Below the pieces are notes generated by a model. That model was given only the letters and a program-made list of their open reading frames with translations, was not told the DNA's origin and searched no databases. The position numbers were made by a program, and so were the translations under genes. Below are positions 7,445 through 14,812 of a stretch of DNA of 24,065 nucleotides, piece after piece. Position 1 is the stretch's first letter. Every line of letters starts with the position of its first letter. Location: contig JBKBRC010000035.1 of assembly GCA_046292345.1 (NCBI GenBank), positions 1 through 24,065 of the forward strand, given 5' to 3'. The stretch is from JBKBRC01 sp046292345 (GTDB lineage Bacteria > Bacteroidota > Rhodothermia > Rhodothermales > Rubricoccaceae).

Positions 7445-8295
7445 AGGTTGTCTTGTTCTGCGGCGGCGAAGGCATGCGCATCCGCGAGCACTCCGGAGCG
7501 CTGCCCAAGCCGATGGTCCATATCGGCAGCCGTCCTATTCTGTGGCATCTGATGAAGTACTACGCCCACTTCGGGCACAAGGACTTCATTCTCTGCCTCG
7601 GGCACGGCGCCGAGTACATCAAGCGCTACTTCGTCGAGTACGACGAGACCGTCTCCAACGACTTCGTGCTGGGCCAAGGCGGCGAGGTACGCCTGCTCCA
7701 GAGCGACCTTCACGACTGGCGTATCACGTTCGTCGATACGGGCATGGATACGCTCGTTGGCGAGCGCCTGCTTGCCGTCCGGCCCTTCATCGGGGAGGAC
7801 GAGTGGTTCCTGTGCAACTACGCCGACGGCGTCTCAGACGCGCCGCTGGACGACGTCGTGGCCTTCGCCAAGGCGCGCGACGCGACGCTGACGTTCTTGG
7901 GCGTCCGCCCCAACTACACCAGCCACGTCGTCGAGCACACGGCGGATGGCCGTGTGACGGCGCTCACGCACGTGACCGATCTCGACGTGCGCATCAACGG
8001 TGGCTTCTTTGTTGCCCACCGGCGCCTCTTCGACGCGCTCGGCGTCGGGGAGGATCTGATGATCGAGGCCGCGCAGACGCTCTCGCGGCGCGGCGAGCTT
8101 TTCACGTACGCCTACGACGGCTTCTGGGCGTGCATGGACACGTTCAAGGAAAAGAGGCTGCTCGAGGACATCCACAAGACCGGCCACGCTCCGTGGGAGG
8201 TCTGGCTGCGCTCGCCCCGCGAGTTCGGCGACGGCGCGCTCGACCTGGTCGACCTGGATGCGCTCGGCGCGTCGGTACCGGAGCGGCTGCGGTAG
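7441..8295 (+). CDS. rfbF: Glucose-1-phosphate cytidylyltransferase-like nucleotidyltransferase
   Basis: A 284-residue protein with the nucleotidyltransferase loop FCGGEGMRIREHSGALPKPM (G-G-x-G-x-R ... K-P) at residues 6-25. It continues with IGSRPILWHLMKYYAHFGHK and a central NYADGVSD in place of the usual GDG-type metal motif. RINGGFFV and YDGFWACMDTFKEKRLLEDI are diagnostic of the RfbF (CDP-glucose synthase) branch. It would activate a hexose-1-phosphate, or a related phosphate, with CTP in the cytoplasm. The usual next step, a CDP-glucose 4,6-dehydratase (RfbG), is not in this window, so the true substrate may differ and the symbol marks family only. It overlaps the aminotransferase stop by 4 nt and is 4 nt upstream of the PIG-L gene, so it is translated from the same mRNA. 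Confidence 0.82.
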   Translation: MKVVLFCGGEGMRIREHSGALPKPMVHIGSRPILWHLMKYYAHFGHKDFILCLGHGAEYIKRYFVEYDETVSNDFVLGQGGEVRLLQSDLHDWRITFVDTGMDTLVGERLLAVRPFIGEDEWFLCNYADGVSDAPLDDVVAFAKARDATLTFLGVRPNYTSHVVEHTADGRVTALTHVTDLDVRINGGFFVAHRRLFDALGVGEDLMIEAAQTLSRRGELFTYAYDGFWACMDTFKEKRLLEDIHKTGHAPWEVWLRSPREFGDGALDLVDLDALGASVPERLR

Positions 8296-8299
8296 CGGC

Positions 8300-8953
8300 A
8301 TGTTTGCCCTCGAGCCCGGGCTGGGCCGCTCGGCCGCGTCTCCGCTGCGCCTGCTCTGCATGGGCGCGCACAGCGACGACGTGGAGATCGGTGCCGGCGG
8401 CACGGTCCTGCGCCTGCTGGCCGAGCGCCCCCACACGCACGTGGCCTACGCGGTGCTGAGCGCGGACGCGCCCCGGGAGGCCGAGGCGCGACAGGCAGCC
8501 GCGACGCTGCTCGCCGCCGCCGCCGAGACCTCATTCCACTTCGGCCGCTTCCGCGACGGGCACCTGCCGTACCAGGCCTCGGAGGTTAAAACGTTCGCGC
8601 ACGAGGTGCTGGCGCCGTTCCGTCCGCACCTCGTGCTTACGCATGCTGCGGGCGACGCGCACCAGGACCACGACTTTCTCGCCCGTCTCGCGTGGCAGGT
8701 GTTCCGCGGCGTGACCGTGGCCGGGTTCGAAATCCCCAAGTGGGACGGCGACCTCGCGCGGCCTAATGCCTACGTGACACTCTCCGAAGCGCAGGCCGAG
8801 GCCAAGCTCGACCTGCTCGCGCGCGCGTTCCCGAGCCAGCGCGGCAAGCCGTGGTACGACCGCGAGACGTTCGCGGCGCTGCTGCGCCTGCGCGGCGTCG
8901 AGGCGGCTGTGCGCTACGCCGAGGCATTCCACTGTGCCAAACTGGTCTGGTGA
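8300..8953 (+). CDS. PIG-L family N-deacetylase
   Basis: A 217-residue protein from ATG 8300; starts upstream would overlap the cytidylyltransferase gene. GAHSDDVEIGAGGT at residues 22-35 is the PIG-L/LmbE zinc motif (AHPDD, with Ser replacing Pro): His24 and one of Asp26/Asp27 bind zinc and the other Asp acts as base. HQDHD at 121-125 supplies the third ligand, and EIPKWDGDLARPNAYVTL is typical of the C-terminal half. The family removes N-acetyl groups from sugar substrates such as GlcNAc conjugates. Here it would deacetylate a precursor of the surface glycan or act on the CDP-linked product. Its final five codons and stop lie inside the first unit of a 17-bp tandem repeat, directly ahead of a scaffold gap. 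Confidence 0.87.
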   Translation: MFALEPGLGRSAASPLRLLCMGAHSDDVEIGAGGTVLRLLAERPHTHVAYAVLSADAPREAEARQAAATLLAAAAETSFHFGRFRDGHLPYQASEVKTFAHEVLAPFRPHLVLTHAAGDAHQDHDFLARLAWQVFRGVTVAGFEIPKWDGDLARPNAYVTLSEAQAEAKLDLLARAFPSQRGKPWYDRETFAALLRLRGVEAAVRYAEAFHCAKLVW

Positions 8954-9105
8954 ACAAACTGGTCTGGTGAANNNNNNNNNNNNNNNNNNNNNNNNNNNNN
9001 NNNNNNNNNNNNNNNNNNNNNNNNNNNNNNNNNNNNNNNNNNNNNNNNNNNNNNNNNNNNNNNNNNNNNNNCAAACTGGTCTGGTGAACAAACTGGTCTG
9101 GTGAA
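8938..9105 (+). repeat. 17-bp tandem repeat array spanning the PIG-L / beta-helix junction, interrupted by an assembly gap
   Basis: The unit CAAACTGGTCTGGTGAA occurs perfectly at 8938-8954, 8955-8971, 9072-9088 and 9089-9105, with 100 N between the second and third copies. The first copy contains the PIG-L stop (TGA 8951-8953). The last contains the GTG start of the next gene (9101). If all copies but one are removed, the two genes join by a 4-nt GTGA overlap, like the other junctions of this operon. The true copy number cannot be known from this sequence. Confidence 0.9.
8972..9071. other. Scaffold gap of 100 N
   Basis: Exactly 100 N, the conventional length for a gap of unknown size. The same 34 bases (two repeat units) lie on both sides, so the contigs could simply overlap, or more repeats or other sequence could be missing. 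Operon continuity across this point is therefore an inference. Confidence 0.95.
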
Positions 9106-10864
9106 AACGACTCTGCTCGTCCTTGCTGCGCTCCTGGCGCTCGGGCTCGCGCACCGGGCGTGGCCTGAGGCTGCCCCGCCCGGCCCGGCCGGCAGCGCCT
9201 CCCCTGAGGCGCCCGGCGCCAGCGACCCGCTCGGGCTGCGCGGCGCAAGGGGACGCGTCTTCCACGTCGCAGGGGACGATCCGCGCGCCGACGACGGCAA
9301 CGACGGCTCGCCCGGGCGGCCGTGGAAGACCCTCGGCCGGGCCGCCGCGCTGGGCGTGCTCCGTCCTGGCGATGTCGTGTACGTACGGGCGGGGCTCTAC
9401 CGCGAGGCCGTCACGCCGCACGAGGGCGGCACCGGTCCCGAGGCGCGCGTCACGTTCGCAGCCTGGCCCGGCGAGTCCGTCGTCATCTCCGGCGCCGACC
9501 CGGCCGATGCGGGCTGGGAGCGCGCAGGGCCGAACCTCTGGCGACGCGCATGGGAGGGCGAAGGGCTGCGGGCCTATAACGGCGACCCGGTGTTCCGGCG
9601 CGAACTGCTCGTCGCGGGCGGGCACGTGCTCCGGCCCGTCTTCCGGCGCGAGGCCCTCGAGCCGGGTACGTTCTACGTCGAGGGGACGGATGCGGCGCCG
9701 CGTTTCGTCGTGGCGCGCTTCCCTGGCGACCGGACGCCCTCGGAGGCCGGCCCGGTCGAGCTCGGCACGCGGGCGTTCCTCTTCCGTCCGCGCGGCCCCC
9801 GGGAGCACGTCCCGTGCGGCGATCCCTCCACGCCCGGCTGGTTCCGGCTGGTCGGGATCACGTTCCGGTATGCCGCCAACCGCGCGCAGTGGGGCGCGGT
9901 GTGCACCGGACGCGAGGGCGCGCTGTTCGAGGACGTGACGGTGGAATGGACCAACGGCCGCGGCTTCGATACCGACGGTACGGGGCACGTGCTGCGGCGC
10001 ACGCACGCGCGTTTCAACGGGCAGACGGGCTACGGCGGCGCCTGCTCGGGTTGCCTGCTCGAGGACGGCTCGGCCGTCGGCAACAACTGGAAGGGCCACG
10101 ATCCGTTCTGGGAGGCCGGCGGGGGCAAATGGGCGGGCACGCGCGAGACCGTCTTCCGGCGCATGCGCTTCGAAGACAACGAGGGCCCCGGCCTCTGGCT
10201 CGACGGCGACAACGCGGACAACACCGTCGAGGACGGGTGGTTCGCGCGCAACCTCGTGGCGGGCATCATGCTCGAGCTGGCCACGGTGCGCACGCTCGTG
10301 CAGCACAACCACGTCAGCGGCACGCGCTGGCGCGCCTGGAGCGGCACCGGCATCCTGAGCCAGGCGGCGAGCGCCAACGTGCTGATGCACAACGACGTGT
10401 ACGCCAACGAAGGCACGGGCCTCTGGCTGCGCCTCGATCCCGAGCGCCGGGCGCCGGACGGCCGCAACGTCGTCCACGCCAACCGCGTCGTCGGCAACGC
10501 GCGCCGTGCGGGGGTCGAGGCGCGCGAGGTCGCCGTCGAGGGGCTCTCGCCCGCGCACGTGCGCACGACCCGCTGGTCGGGCAACGTGTACGGCGCGCAC
10601 GCCGGCGACCCGCTCTTCCGGTCCACGTTTTACCTGCACCCGGTAGACGGCGCCGAGGCCGGCCTGCGCAGCAACGACCTGGCGGCCTGGCAGCGCCTCG
10701 CCGCGGGTGACGCCGCCGCGCGCCTCGTTTCGGACCGCCTCGTGGAGGTGCCGGTGCGCGCGCCAGGGCCGCTGCGTGCCGGCGCCGCGCTCGCCCCGCC
10801 GCGTCCGGCCGCCCGTGCCGGAGCCGCCCCTCCGAACTTCCACCCGACGCCGCCGTCCCCATGA
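9101..10864 (+). CDS. Exported right-handed parallel beta-helix protein
   Basis: A 587-residue protein from GTG 9101 with an N-terminal signal peptide or anchor (MKTTLLVLAALLALGLAH). Residues about 60-105 (DDGNDGSPGRPWKTLGRAA ... PGDVVYVRAGLYRE) are the usual N-cap of secreted parallel beta-helix proteins. The core has repeated short strands with Asn/Asp/Gly turns: VTVEWTNGRGFDTDGTGHV, GLWLDGDNADNTVEDGWF, VRTLVQHNHVSGTRW, NVLMHNDVYANEGTGLWL and NVVHANRVVGNARRAGV. This fold is shared by polysaccharide lyases, epimerases and glycan-binding proteins, and I cannot assign an activity. The C-terminal 40 residues are Ala/Pro-rich. Its place just before wbaP, with an ATGA overlap at 10861-10864, suggests it modifies or trims the glycan outside the cytoplasm. 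Confidence 0.8.
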   Translation: MKTTLLVLAALLALGLAHRAWPEAAPPGPAGSASPEAPGASDPLGLRGARGRVFHVAGDDPRADDGNDGSPGRPWKTLGRAAALGVLRPGDVVYVRAGLYREAVTPHEGGTGPEARVTFAAWPGESVVISGADPADAGWERAGPNLWRRAWEGEGLRAYNGDPVFRRELLVAGGHVLRPVFRREALEPGTFYVEGTDAAPRFVVARFPGDRTPSEAGPVELGTRAFLFRPRGPREHVPCGDPSTPGWFRLVGITFRYAANRAQWGAVCTGREGALFEDVTVEWTNGRGFDTDGTGHVLRRTHARFNGQTGYGGACSGCLLEDGSAVGNNWKGHDPFWEAGGGKWAGTRETVFRRMRFEDNEGPGLWLDGDNADNTVEDGWFARNLVAGIMLELATVRTLVQHNHVSGTRWRAWSGTGILSQAASANVLMHNDVYANEGTGLWLRLDPERRAPDGRNVVHANRVVGNARRAGVEAREVAVEGLSPAHVRTTRWSGNVYGAHAGDPLFRSTFYLHPVDGAEAGLRSNDLAAWQRLAAGDAAARLVSDRLVEVPVRAPGPLRAGAALAPPRPAARAGAAPPNFHPTPPSP

Positions 10865-12357
10865 TCCACGAGCCGCTCCTCGCCGACGTGACGCTCCCTC
10901 GCCTGCTCACCGGCACGGATTCTTATGCCGAGCGGCTCGCACTTGCCCGGGCGCAGGGGCGCGAGCACCGCCGGCGCGCGCTCCTGAACGGCGGTGTGCT
11001 CGCGCTGGCCGAGGCGCTCGCGCTCGCCGGTGCGCTCGTCGCGGGAGGGCTGCTCCGGCAGGCGCTCACGGGCGAGACCGGGCTTCTGGTCGGGGCGGCC
11101 TGGGCCGTCGTGCCGACGTACCTCGCCGCCGCGCTCGGGCTCCACCTGCTGCCAGGCTGGGGGCTGGGGGCGGTCGAGGAGCTCCGGCGCAGCACGTTCA
11201 CGCTGCTCGGCGTTTTCGGGCTCACCTTCGCCGGGCTGTGGCTGGCCGGGCCGGAGTTCGAGCGCGTCAGCAGCCGCTTCACGCTCGGCGCAGCGGGCCT
11301 GATCAGTCTGGGCCTCGTGCCGTTCGCGCGCTCCAAGGCCAAGGCGCTGCTCGTGCGCCGCGACGCGTGGGGTGTGCCGGTGGCTGTGTACGGCGCCGGA
11401 GAGGCCGGCGCGCGCATCGTACGGCAGCTGCAGGAGGAGCGCGGCATGGGCTACACGCCCATCGCTGTGCTGGACGACGATCCGGAGCGCCAGGGCGACT
11501 TCCTCGACACCGTACCCGTCATGGGCCGCCTCGACGCCGTCGTGCCCGACGCCGCGCTGGCCTTCCTTGCGCTTCCGGAGGCGGACCGCCATCGCCAGAT
11601 TGAGCTGCTCGAGGGGCCCCTCGCGGCTTACCGCAGCGTCGTCGTCGTGCCGGACCTGTTCGAGGTGCCGAGCCTCTGGGTACGCCCGCGCGACATCGCC
11701 GGCGTGCTCGGGCTCGAGCTTGCCTCGACGCTCACCCGGCCGCTCCCGCGCGCGCTCAAGCGTTTCGGCGACCTGGCCGCGGTCGTGCTGACGGCGCCGC
11801 TCTGGGCGCCCCTGCTGGGACTGCTGGCCCTCCTTGTGCGCCTGGGCGACGGCGGCGCAGCGCTCTACTACCAGGAGCGCATCGGGGTGGGGGGGAGGAC
11901 GTTCCGCGCCGCCAAACTCCGCACGATGGTTCCCGATGCCGAGCGCGCGCTCGAGCGCGCGCTCGCGGCCGACCCGGCCCTCCGCGCGGAGTGGGAGGCC
12001 ACGTTCAAGCTCGAACGCGACCCGCGCGTCACGCGCGTCGGCGCGCTGCTGCGCCGCACCAGCCTCGATGAGCTGCCGCAGCTGCTCAACGTGCTCCGCG
12101 GCGAGATGAGCCTCGTCGGGCCGCGCCCGCTGCCGCGCTACCATCACGAAGAGCTGTCGCCGCGCGTGCGCGCGCTCCGCGAGCGCGTGCGCCCGGGCAT
12201 CACGGGCCTGTGGCAGGTCTCCGGCCGCTCGGACGCCGGCAACGCCGGCATGGAGCGCTGGGACCCGTACTACGTCCGCAACTGGTCGCCGTGGCTGGAC
12301 GCGGTCATTCTCGTGCGCACGTTCCGCGTCGTGCTGCGTGGCAGCGGTGCCTACTGA
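10861..12357 (+). CDS. wbaP: WbaP-type undecaprenyl-phosphate hexose-1-phosphate transferase
   Basis: A 498-residue polyprenyl-phosphate sugar-1-phosphate transferase. The N-terminal third has about four hydrophobic segments (residues 40-170). A Rossmann-like CoA-binding domain follows (about 175-265, VAVYGAGEAGARIVRQLQEE). The catalytic bacterial sugar transferase domain (PF02397) runs from about 300 to the end. It starts with the reentrant membrane helix and contains KLRTMVPDAE, KLERDPRVTRVGALLRRTSL, the Asp-Glu catalytic pair in LDELPQLLNVLRGEMSLVG and RPGITGLWQVSGRS. This enzyme starts lipid-linked glycan assembly by moving a sugar phosphate from a UDP-sugar to undecaprenyl phosphate in the inner membrane. 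It is the last gene of the operon in this window. Its end overlaps the convergent gene by 7 bases. The symbol reflects family architecture; the sugar is not known. Confidence 0.88.
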   Translation: MIHEPLLADVTLPRLLTGTDSYAERLALARAQGREHRRRALLNGGVLALAEALALAGALVAGGLLRQALTGETGLLVGAAWAVVPTYLAAALGLHLLPGWGLGAVEELRRSTFTLLGVFGLTFAGLWLAGPEFERVSSRFTLGAAGLISLGLVPFARSKAKALLVRRDAWGVPVAVYGAGEAGARIVRQLQEERGMGYTPIAVLDDDPERQGDFLDTVPVMGRLDAVVPDAALAFLALPEADRHRQIELLEGPLAAYRSVVVVPDLFEVPSLWVRPRDIAGVLGLELASTLTRPLPRALKRFGDLAAVVLTAPLWAPLLGLLALLVRLGDGGAALYYQERIGVGGRTFRAAKLRTMVPDAERALERALAADPALRAEWEATFKLERDPRVTRVGALLRRTSLDELPQLLNVLRGEMSLVGPRPLPRYHHEELSPRVRALRERVRPGITGLWQVSGRSDAGNAGMERWDPYYVRNWSPWLDAVILVRTFRVVLRGSGAY

Positions 12358-12962
12358 GGCGCGCCGGGCGCGTCTGCCGCCGCGGCGTCCTCGCCGGAGC
12401 GCTCCTCCGGGATGGCCGTAGGCGGCTCGGTCTCGGAGAGCGCCGCCGGCGCCGGTGCGGGGCCCGGCGTGCCGAGCACGCTCGCCAGCGTCTCCTCGAG
12501 CTCGGCAACCGCTCCGACGGCCAGCTCGCCCGAGGTGCGCCACAGAATCTTGCCGCTCCGCCGGACGAGGAACACGTACACGTCGCTGCTGTCGTGCGTG
12601 CCGAGCGCGCGGCGGAACGCCTTCTTCTTGACGAAGATGGGCACCGTGCGCGCCCGCTCCGCCTCGCCTTCTACCTGAGCGCGGATGCCGAGCGTGGCCA
12701 GCTCTCCCAGGCTCTTGAGTCGGTGCCCGACGACGGGCAGCTCGAGCGCGGCGAGGCGTCCCTGGTAACGCTGACCGAGCGTCGCCCCGAGGCGAGCCCA
12801 CTGGTCTGCGAGAGGATCGAGGTCGTCGCGGAAGGCAACCACGAGCAGGTTCAGCTCGGCCGGCAGGTCCTCGGGGAAGCGGACGACGCGGCCGTCCAGG
12901 TACGCACCCTCGGCGGGCGGGAAGTAGGGCGCCGGTTTGGCGCGGGGCAGGAACGAGGGCAT
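12351..12962 (-). CDS. Cysteine-free thioredoxin-like protein of unknown function
   Basis: A 203-residue protein from ATG 12962. The middle shows thioredoxin-like secondary structure: LNLLVVAFRDDLDPLADQW (strand and helix where thioredoxins carry the active site), VPIFVKKKAFRRALG, then DVYVFLVRRSGKILWRTSGE, the strand pair before the C-terminal helix. The layout resembles redox-inactive thioredoxin-like families such as ATP10/YtfJ, but I cannot assign one. There is no cysteine anywhere, so it cannot be a thiol oxidoreductase. No signal peptide is visible. The last 40 residues are Pro/Ala/Glu-rich and likely disordered. It converges on wbaP with a 7-base overlap. Upstream, the ALDH terminator at 13001-13043 separates it from the aldehyde dehydrogenase gene. 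Confidence 0.68.
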   Translation of the reverse strand: MPSFLPRAKPAPYFPPAEGAYLDGRVVRFPEDLPAELNLLVVAFRDDLDPLADQWARLGATLGQRYQGRLAALELPVVGHRLKSLGELATLGIRAQVEGEAERARTVPIFVKKKAFRRALGTHDSSDVYVFLVRRSGKILWRTSGELAVGAVAELEETLASVLGTPGPAPAPAALSETEPPTAIPEERSGEDAAAADAPGAPQ

Positions 12963-13000
12963 GAGCGGAGCGGGCGAGGCGGCAAGCTAGCCGGTCGGCA

Positions 13001-13043
13001 GAAAACGCGCGTCCCGAAAGGCCGTACCCTTCAGGACGCGCGT
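13001..13043 (-). terminator. Intrinsic terminator of the aldehyde dehydrogenase gene
   Basis: On the minus strand, ACGCGCGTCC (13043-13034) pairs perfectly with GGACGCGCGT (13014-13005), and the right arm runs into TTTTC. The loop is 19 nt and can pair further imperfectly. It lies about 57 bases after the ALDH stop codon. Confidence 0.7.
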
Positions 13044-13099
13044 GCGCGAAGGCCGCCGCGGCGCGCGCGGCTGCAAGGGGTTCGCTGCCGGGCGGGCGG

Positions 13100-14596
13100 T
13101 CAGTCGTCGTAGTTGTCGATCTGCGCGCGCTGGAGGCCGCCCGAGAAGTCCACGTAGATCGTTTTGGTCTCGGTGTAGAAGTCGAAGACCTCCCAGCCGC
13201 CCTCGCGGTGGCCGTTGCCGGTCGCCTTGACGCCGCCGAACGGCATGTGCGCCTCGGCGCCGATGGTCGGGCCGTTGACGTACGTGATGCCGGCGTCGAG
13301 GTCGCGCATGGCGCGGAAGGCGCGCGCGACGTCGCGCGTGTAGACGGCCGACGAAAGCCCGTAGCGCACCCCGTTGGCGACGCGGATGGCCTCGTCGAAG
13401 TCCTGGACTTTGATCACCGAGAGCACGGGGCCGAAGATCTCCTCCTGCGCTACGCGCATCCCGGGCGTGACGTCGGTCAGGATGGTCGGCTGGAAAAAGC
13501 AGCCCTCGTCGAGGCCCTCACCGGTAGCGCGCGCCCCGCCGAGCGCTACCGTGGCGCCCTCCTCGCGCGCGACCGCGATGTAGCGCGTCACCTTCTCGAG
13601 CGCGGCCTCGTTGATGAGCGGGCCCATCTCGGTGGCGTCGTCGTTGCCGTAGCCGAGCCGCAGCTGCGCCGCGCGCGCCCTGAGCTTCTCTACGACGGCG
13701 TCGTGCACGTCGGCGTGCACGATGAGGCGGCTCGTGGCCGTGCAGCGCTGCCCGGTCGTGCCGAACGCGCCCCAGAGCAGGCCCTCGACGGCCAGGTCCA
13801 GGTCGGCGTCCTCCATCACGATGAGCGGGTTCTTGCCGCCCATCTCGGCCGAGAAGCGCTTGTGCATGCGCCCGCACACCTCGCCGATCCTGGTGCCGGT
13901 CTCGGTCGAGCCCGTGAACGAGATCACGGCCACGTCCGGATGCGCCACGAGCGCTGCGCCGGTCGCGCCGCCGCCCTGAATCAGGTTCACGACGCCGTCC
14001 GGCAGGCCGGCTTCGCGGAGGGCCTCGACGAGCAGCATGCCCGCGTGAGGGGCCTCCTCAGAGGGCTTGAACACGACCGTGTTGCCGGCCAGGATGGCGG
14101 GAAACATCTTCCACGTAGGTACGGCCACAGGGAAGTTCCAGGCCGTGATGAGCCCGCACACGCCGATGGGCCGGCGGACGGTCATGTTGAACTTGTCGTT
14201 CATCTCGCTCGGGACGGTGTGTCCGAACAGGCGCCGTCCCTCGGTGGCGGCGTAGTAGGCCGTGTCGATGGCCTCCTGCACGTCGCCCTTGGTTTCGAAG
14301 AAGGGCTTGCCCATCTCGCGCGTCATCGCACGCGCCAGGTCGTCCTTGCGCTCGGTGAGCACGTCGCCGATGCGGCGGAGGTAGTCGCCGCGTTTGGGCG
14401 CCGGAGTGAGGCGCCATGCGTCGAAGGCGGCGCGGGCAGCGCGGACGGCCGCGTCCACGTCGGCCTCGGCCGATGCCGGAAAGCGCCCGACGACGTCGGC
14501 GCGGCGGGCGGGGTTGCGGCTCTCGAACGTCTCGCCGGAAGCGGCGGGCTTCCAGTCGCCGCCGATGAGGTTGTGAAAGGTCGGGATATCGGCCAT
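13100..14596 (-). CDS. NAD(P)-dependent aldehyde dehydrogenase
   Basis: A full-length 498-residue ALDH-superfamily enzyme from ATG 14596. The cofactor-binding part contains PIGVCGLITAWNFPVAVPTW and NTVVFKPSEEAPH, then FTGSTETG. The catalytic residues are present: Glu251 in SAEMGGKN and Cys285 in TTGQRCTATSR. The C-terminal part has EEIFGPVLSVIKV and GAEAHMPFGGVKATGNGHRE. The latter resembles ALDH7-like and semialdehyde dehydrogenases, but the aldehyde cannot be decided from sequence. It acts in the cytoplasm, oxidising an aldehyde to the acid. It lies downstream of the acyl-CoA dehydrogenase gene on the same strand, but a strong terminator between them (14731-14792) argues for separate transcription. 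Confidence 0.9.
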   Translation of the reverse strand: MADIPTFHNLIGGDWKPAASGETFESRNPARRADVVGRFPASAEADVDAAVRAARAAFDAWRLTPAPKRGDYLRRIGDVLTERKDDLARAMTREMGKPFFETKGDVQEAIDTAYYAATEGRRLFGHTVPSEMNDKFNMTVRRPIGVCGLITAWNFPVAVPTWKMFPAILAGNTVVFKPSEEAPHAGMLLVEALREAGLPDGVVNLIQGGGATGAALVAHPDVAVISFTGSTETGTRIGEVCGRMHKRFSAEMGGKNPLIVMEDADLDLAVEGLLWGAFGTTGQRCTATSRLIVHADVHDAVVEKLRARAAQLRLGYGNDDATEMGPLINEAALEKVTRYIAVAREEGATVALGGARATGEGLDEGCFFQPTILTDVTPGMRVAQEEIFGPVLSVIKVQDFDEAIRVANGVRYGLSSAVYTRDVARAFRAMRDLDAGITYVNGPTIGAEAHMPFGGVKATGNGHREGGWEVFDFYTETKTIYVDFSGGLQRAQIDNYDD

Positions 14597-14714
14597 GGGG
14601 AGGGGAGTAGTCCGGTAGAGACGAGCAAGCTACCGGTGCCGCGCCTGAGGGGCCGTGAAGCCTTGCGCCGCGAAGCCTCGTGCGAGGGTCGCCGGAGGAG
14701 AGGCGACAGGGCAT

Positions 14715-14726
14715 CGAGCCGGCTCG
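14715..14726. repeat. 12-bp palindrome CGAGCCGGCTCG
   Basis: A perfect palindrome just beyond the 20-bp repeats, on the downstream side of the acyl-CoA dehydrogenase gene. It shares its core with the elements at 3114-3128, 4419-4432 and 17209-17225. Confidence 0.5.
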
Positions 14727-14730
14727 CACA

Positions 14731-14770
14731 AAAAGCCGGTCTGTCTCGCAAAAAGCCGGTCTGTCTCGCA
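14731..14770 (-). repeat. 20-bp tandem duplication of a terminator arm and T-tract
   Basis: AAAAGCCGGTCTGTCTCGCA is present twice in perfect tandem (14731-14750, 14751-14770), with a shortened third copy upstream (GCCGG-CTCGCA, about 14718-14728). Read on the minus strand, each unit is one arm of the terminator hairpin followed by its T-tract. Confidence 0.85.
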
Positions 14771-14792
14771 CGGCGCGTGCGAGACAGACCGG
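14751..14792 (-). terminator. Strong intrinsic terminator of the acyl-CoA dehydrogenase gene
   Basis: A perfect 17-bp stem, CCGGTCTGTCTCGCACG (14756-14772) with its complement (14776-14792), has a 3-nt loop. On the minus strand it is followed by CTTTTTG. It starts about 20 bases after the stop codon of the gene at 14813. Confidence 0.88.
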
Positions 14793-14812
14793 GAGGCTGC
14801 CGAAGGAGGGGG

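Noticed and set aside
8938..9105. 17-bp repeats as a CRISPR array
   Set aside because: The units are directly adjacent with no spacers, are too short for CRISPR repeats, and no cas gene is present.
8531..10843. A 770-codon open frame on the minus strand across the gap
   Set aside because: The 17-bp repeat has no stop in any minus frame and the N run counts as open, so the length is artificial. It is antisense to the PIG-L and beta-helix genes.
10630..12801. A 723-codon minus-strand frame
   Set aside because: Antisense to wbaP and in conflict with the better supported thioredoxin-like gene. No domain pattern is visible.
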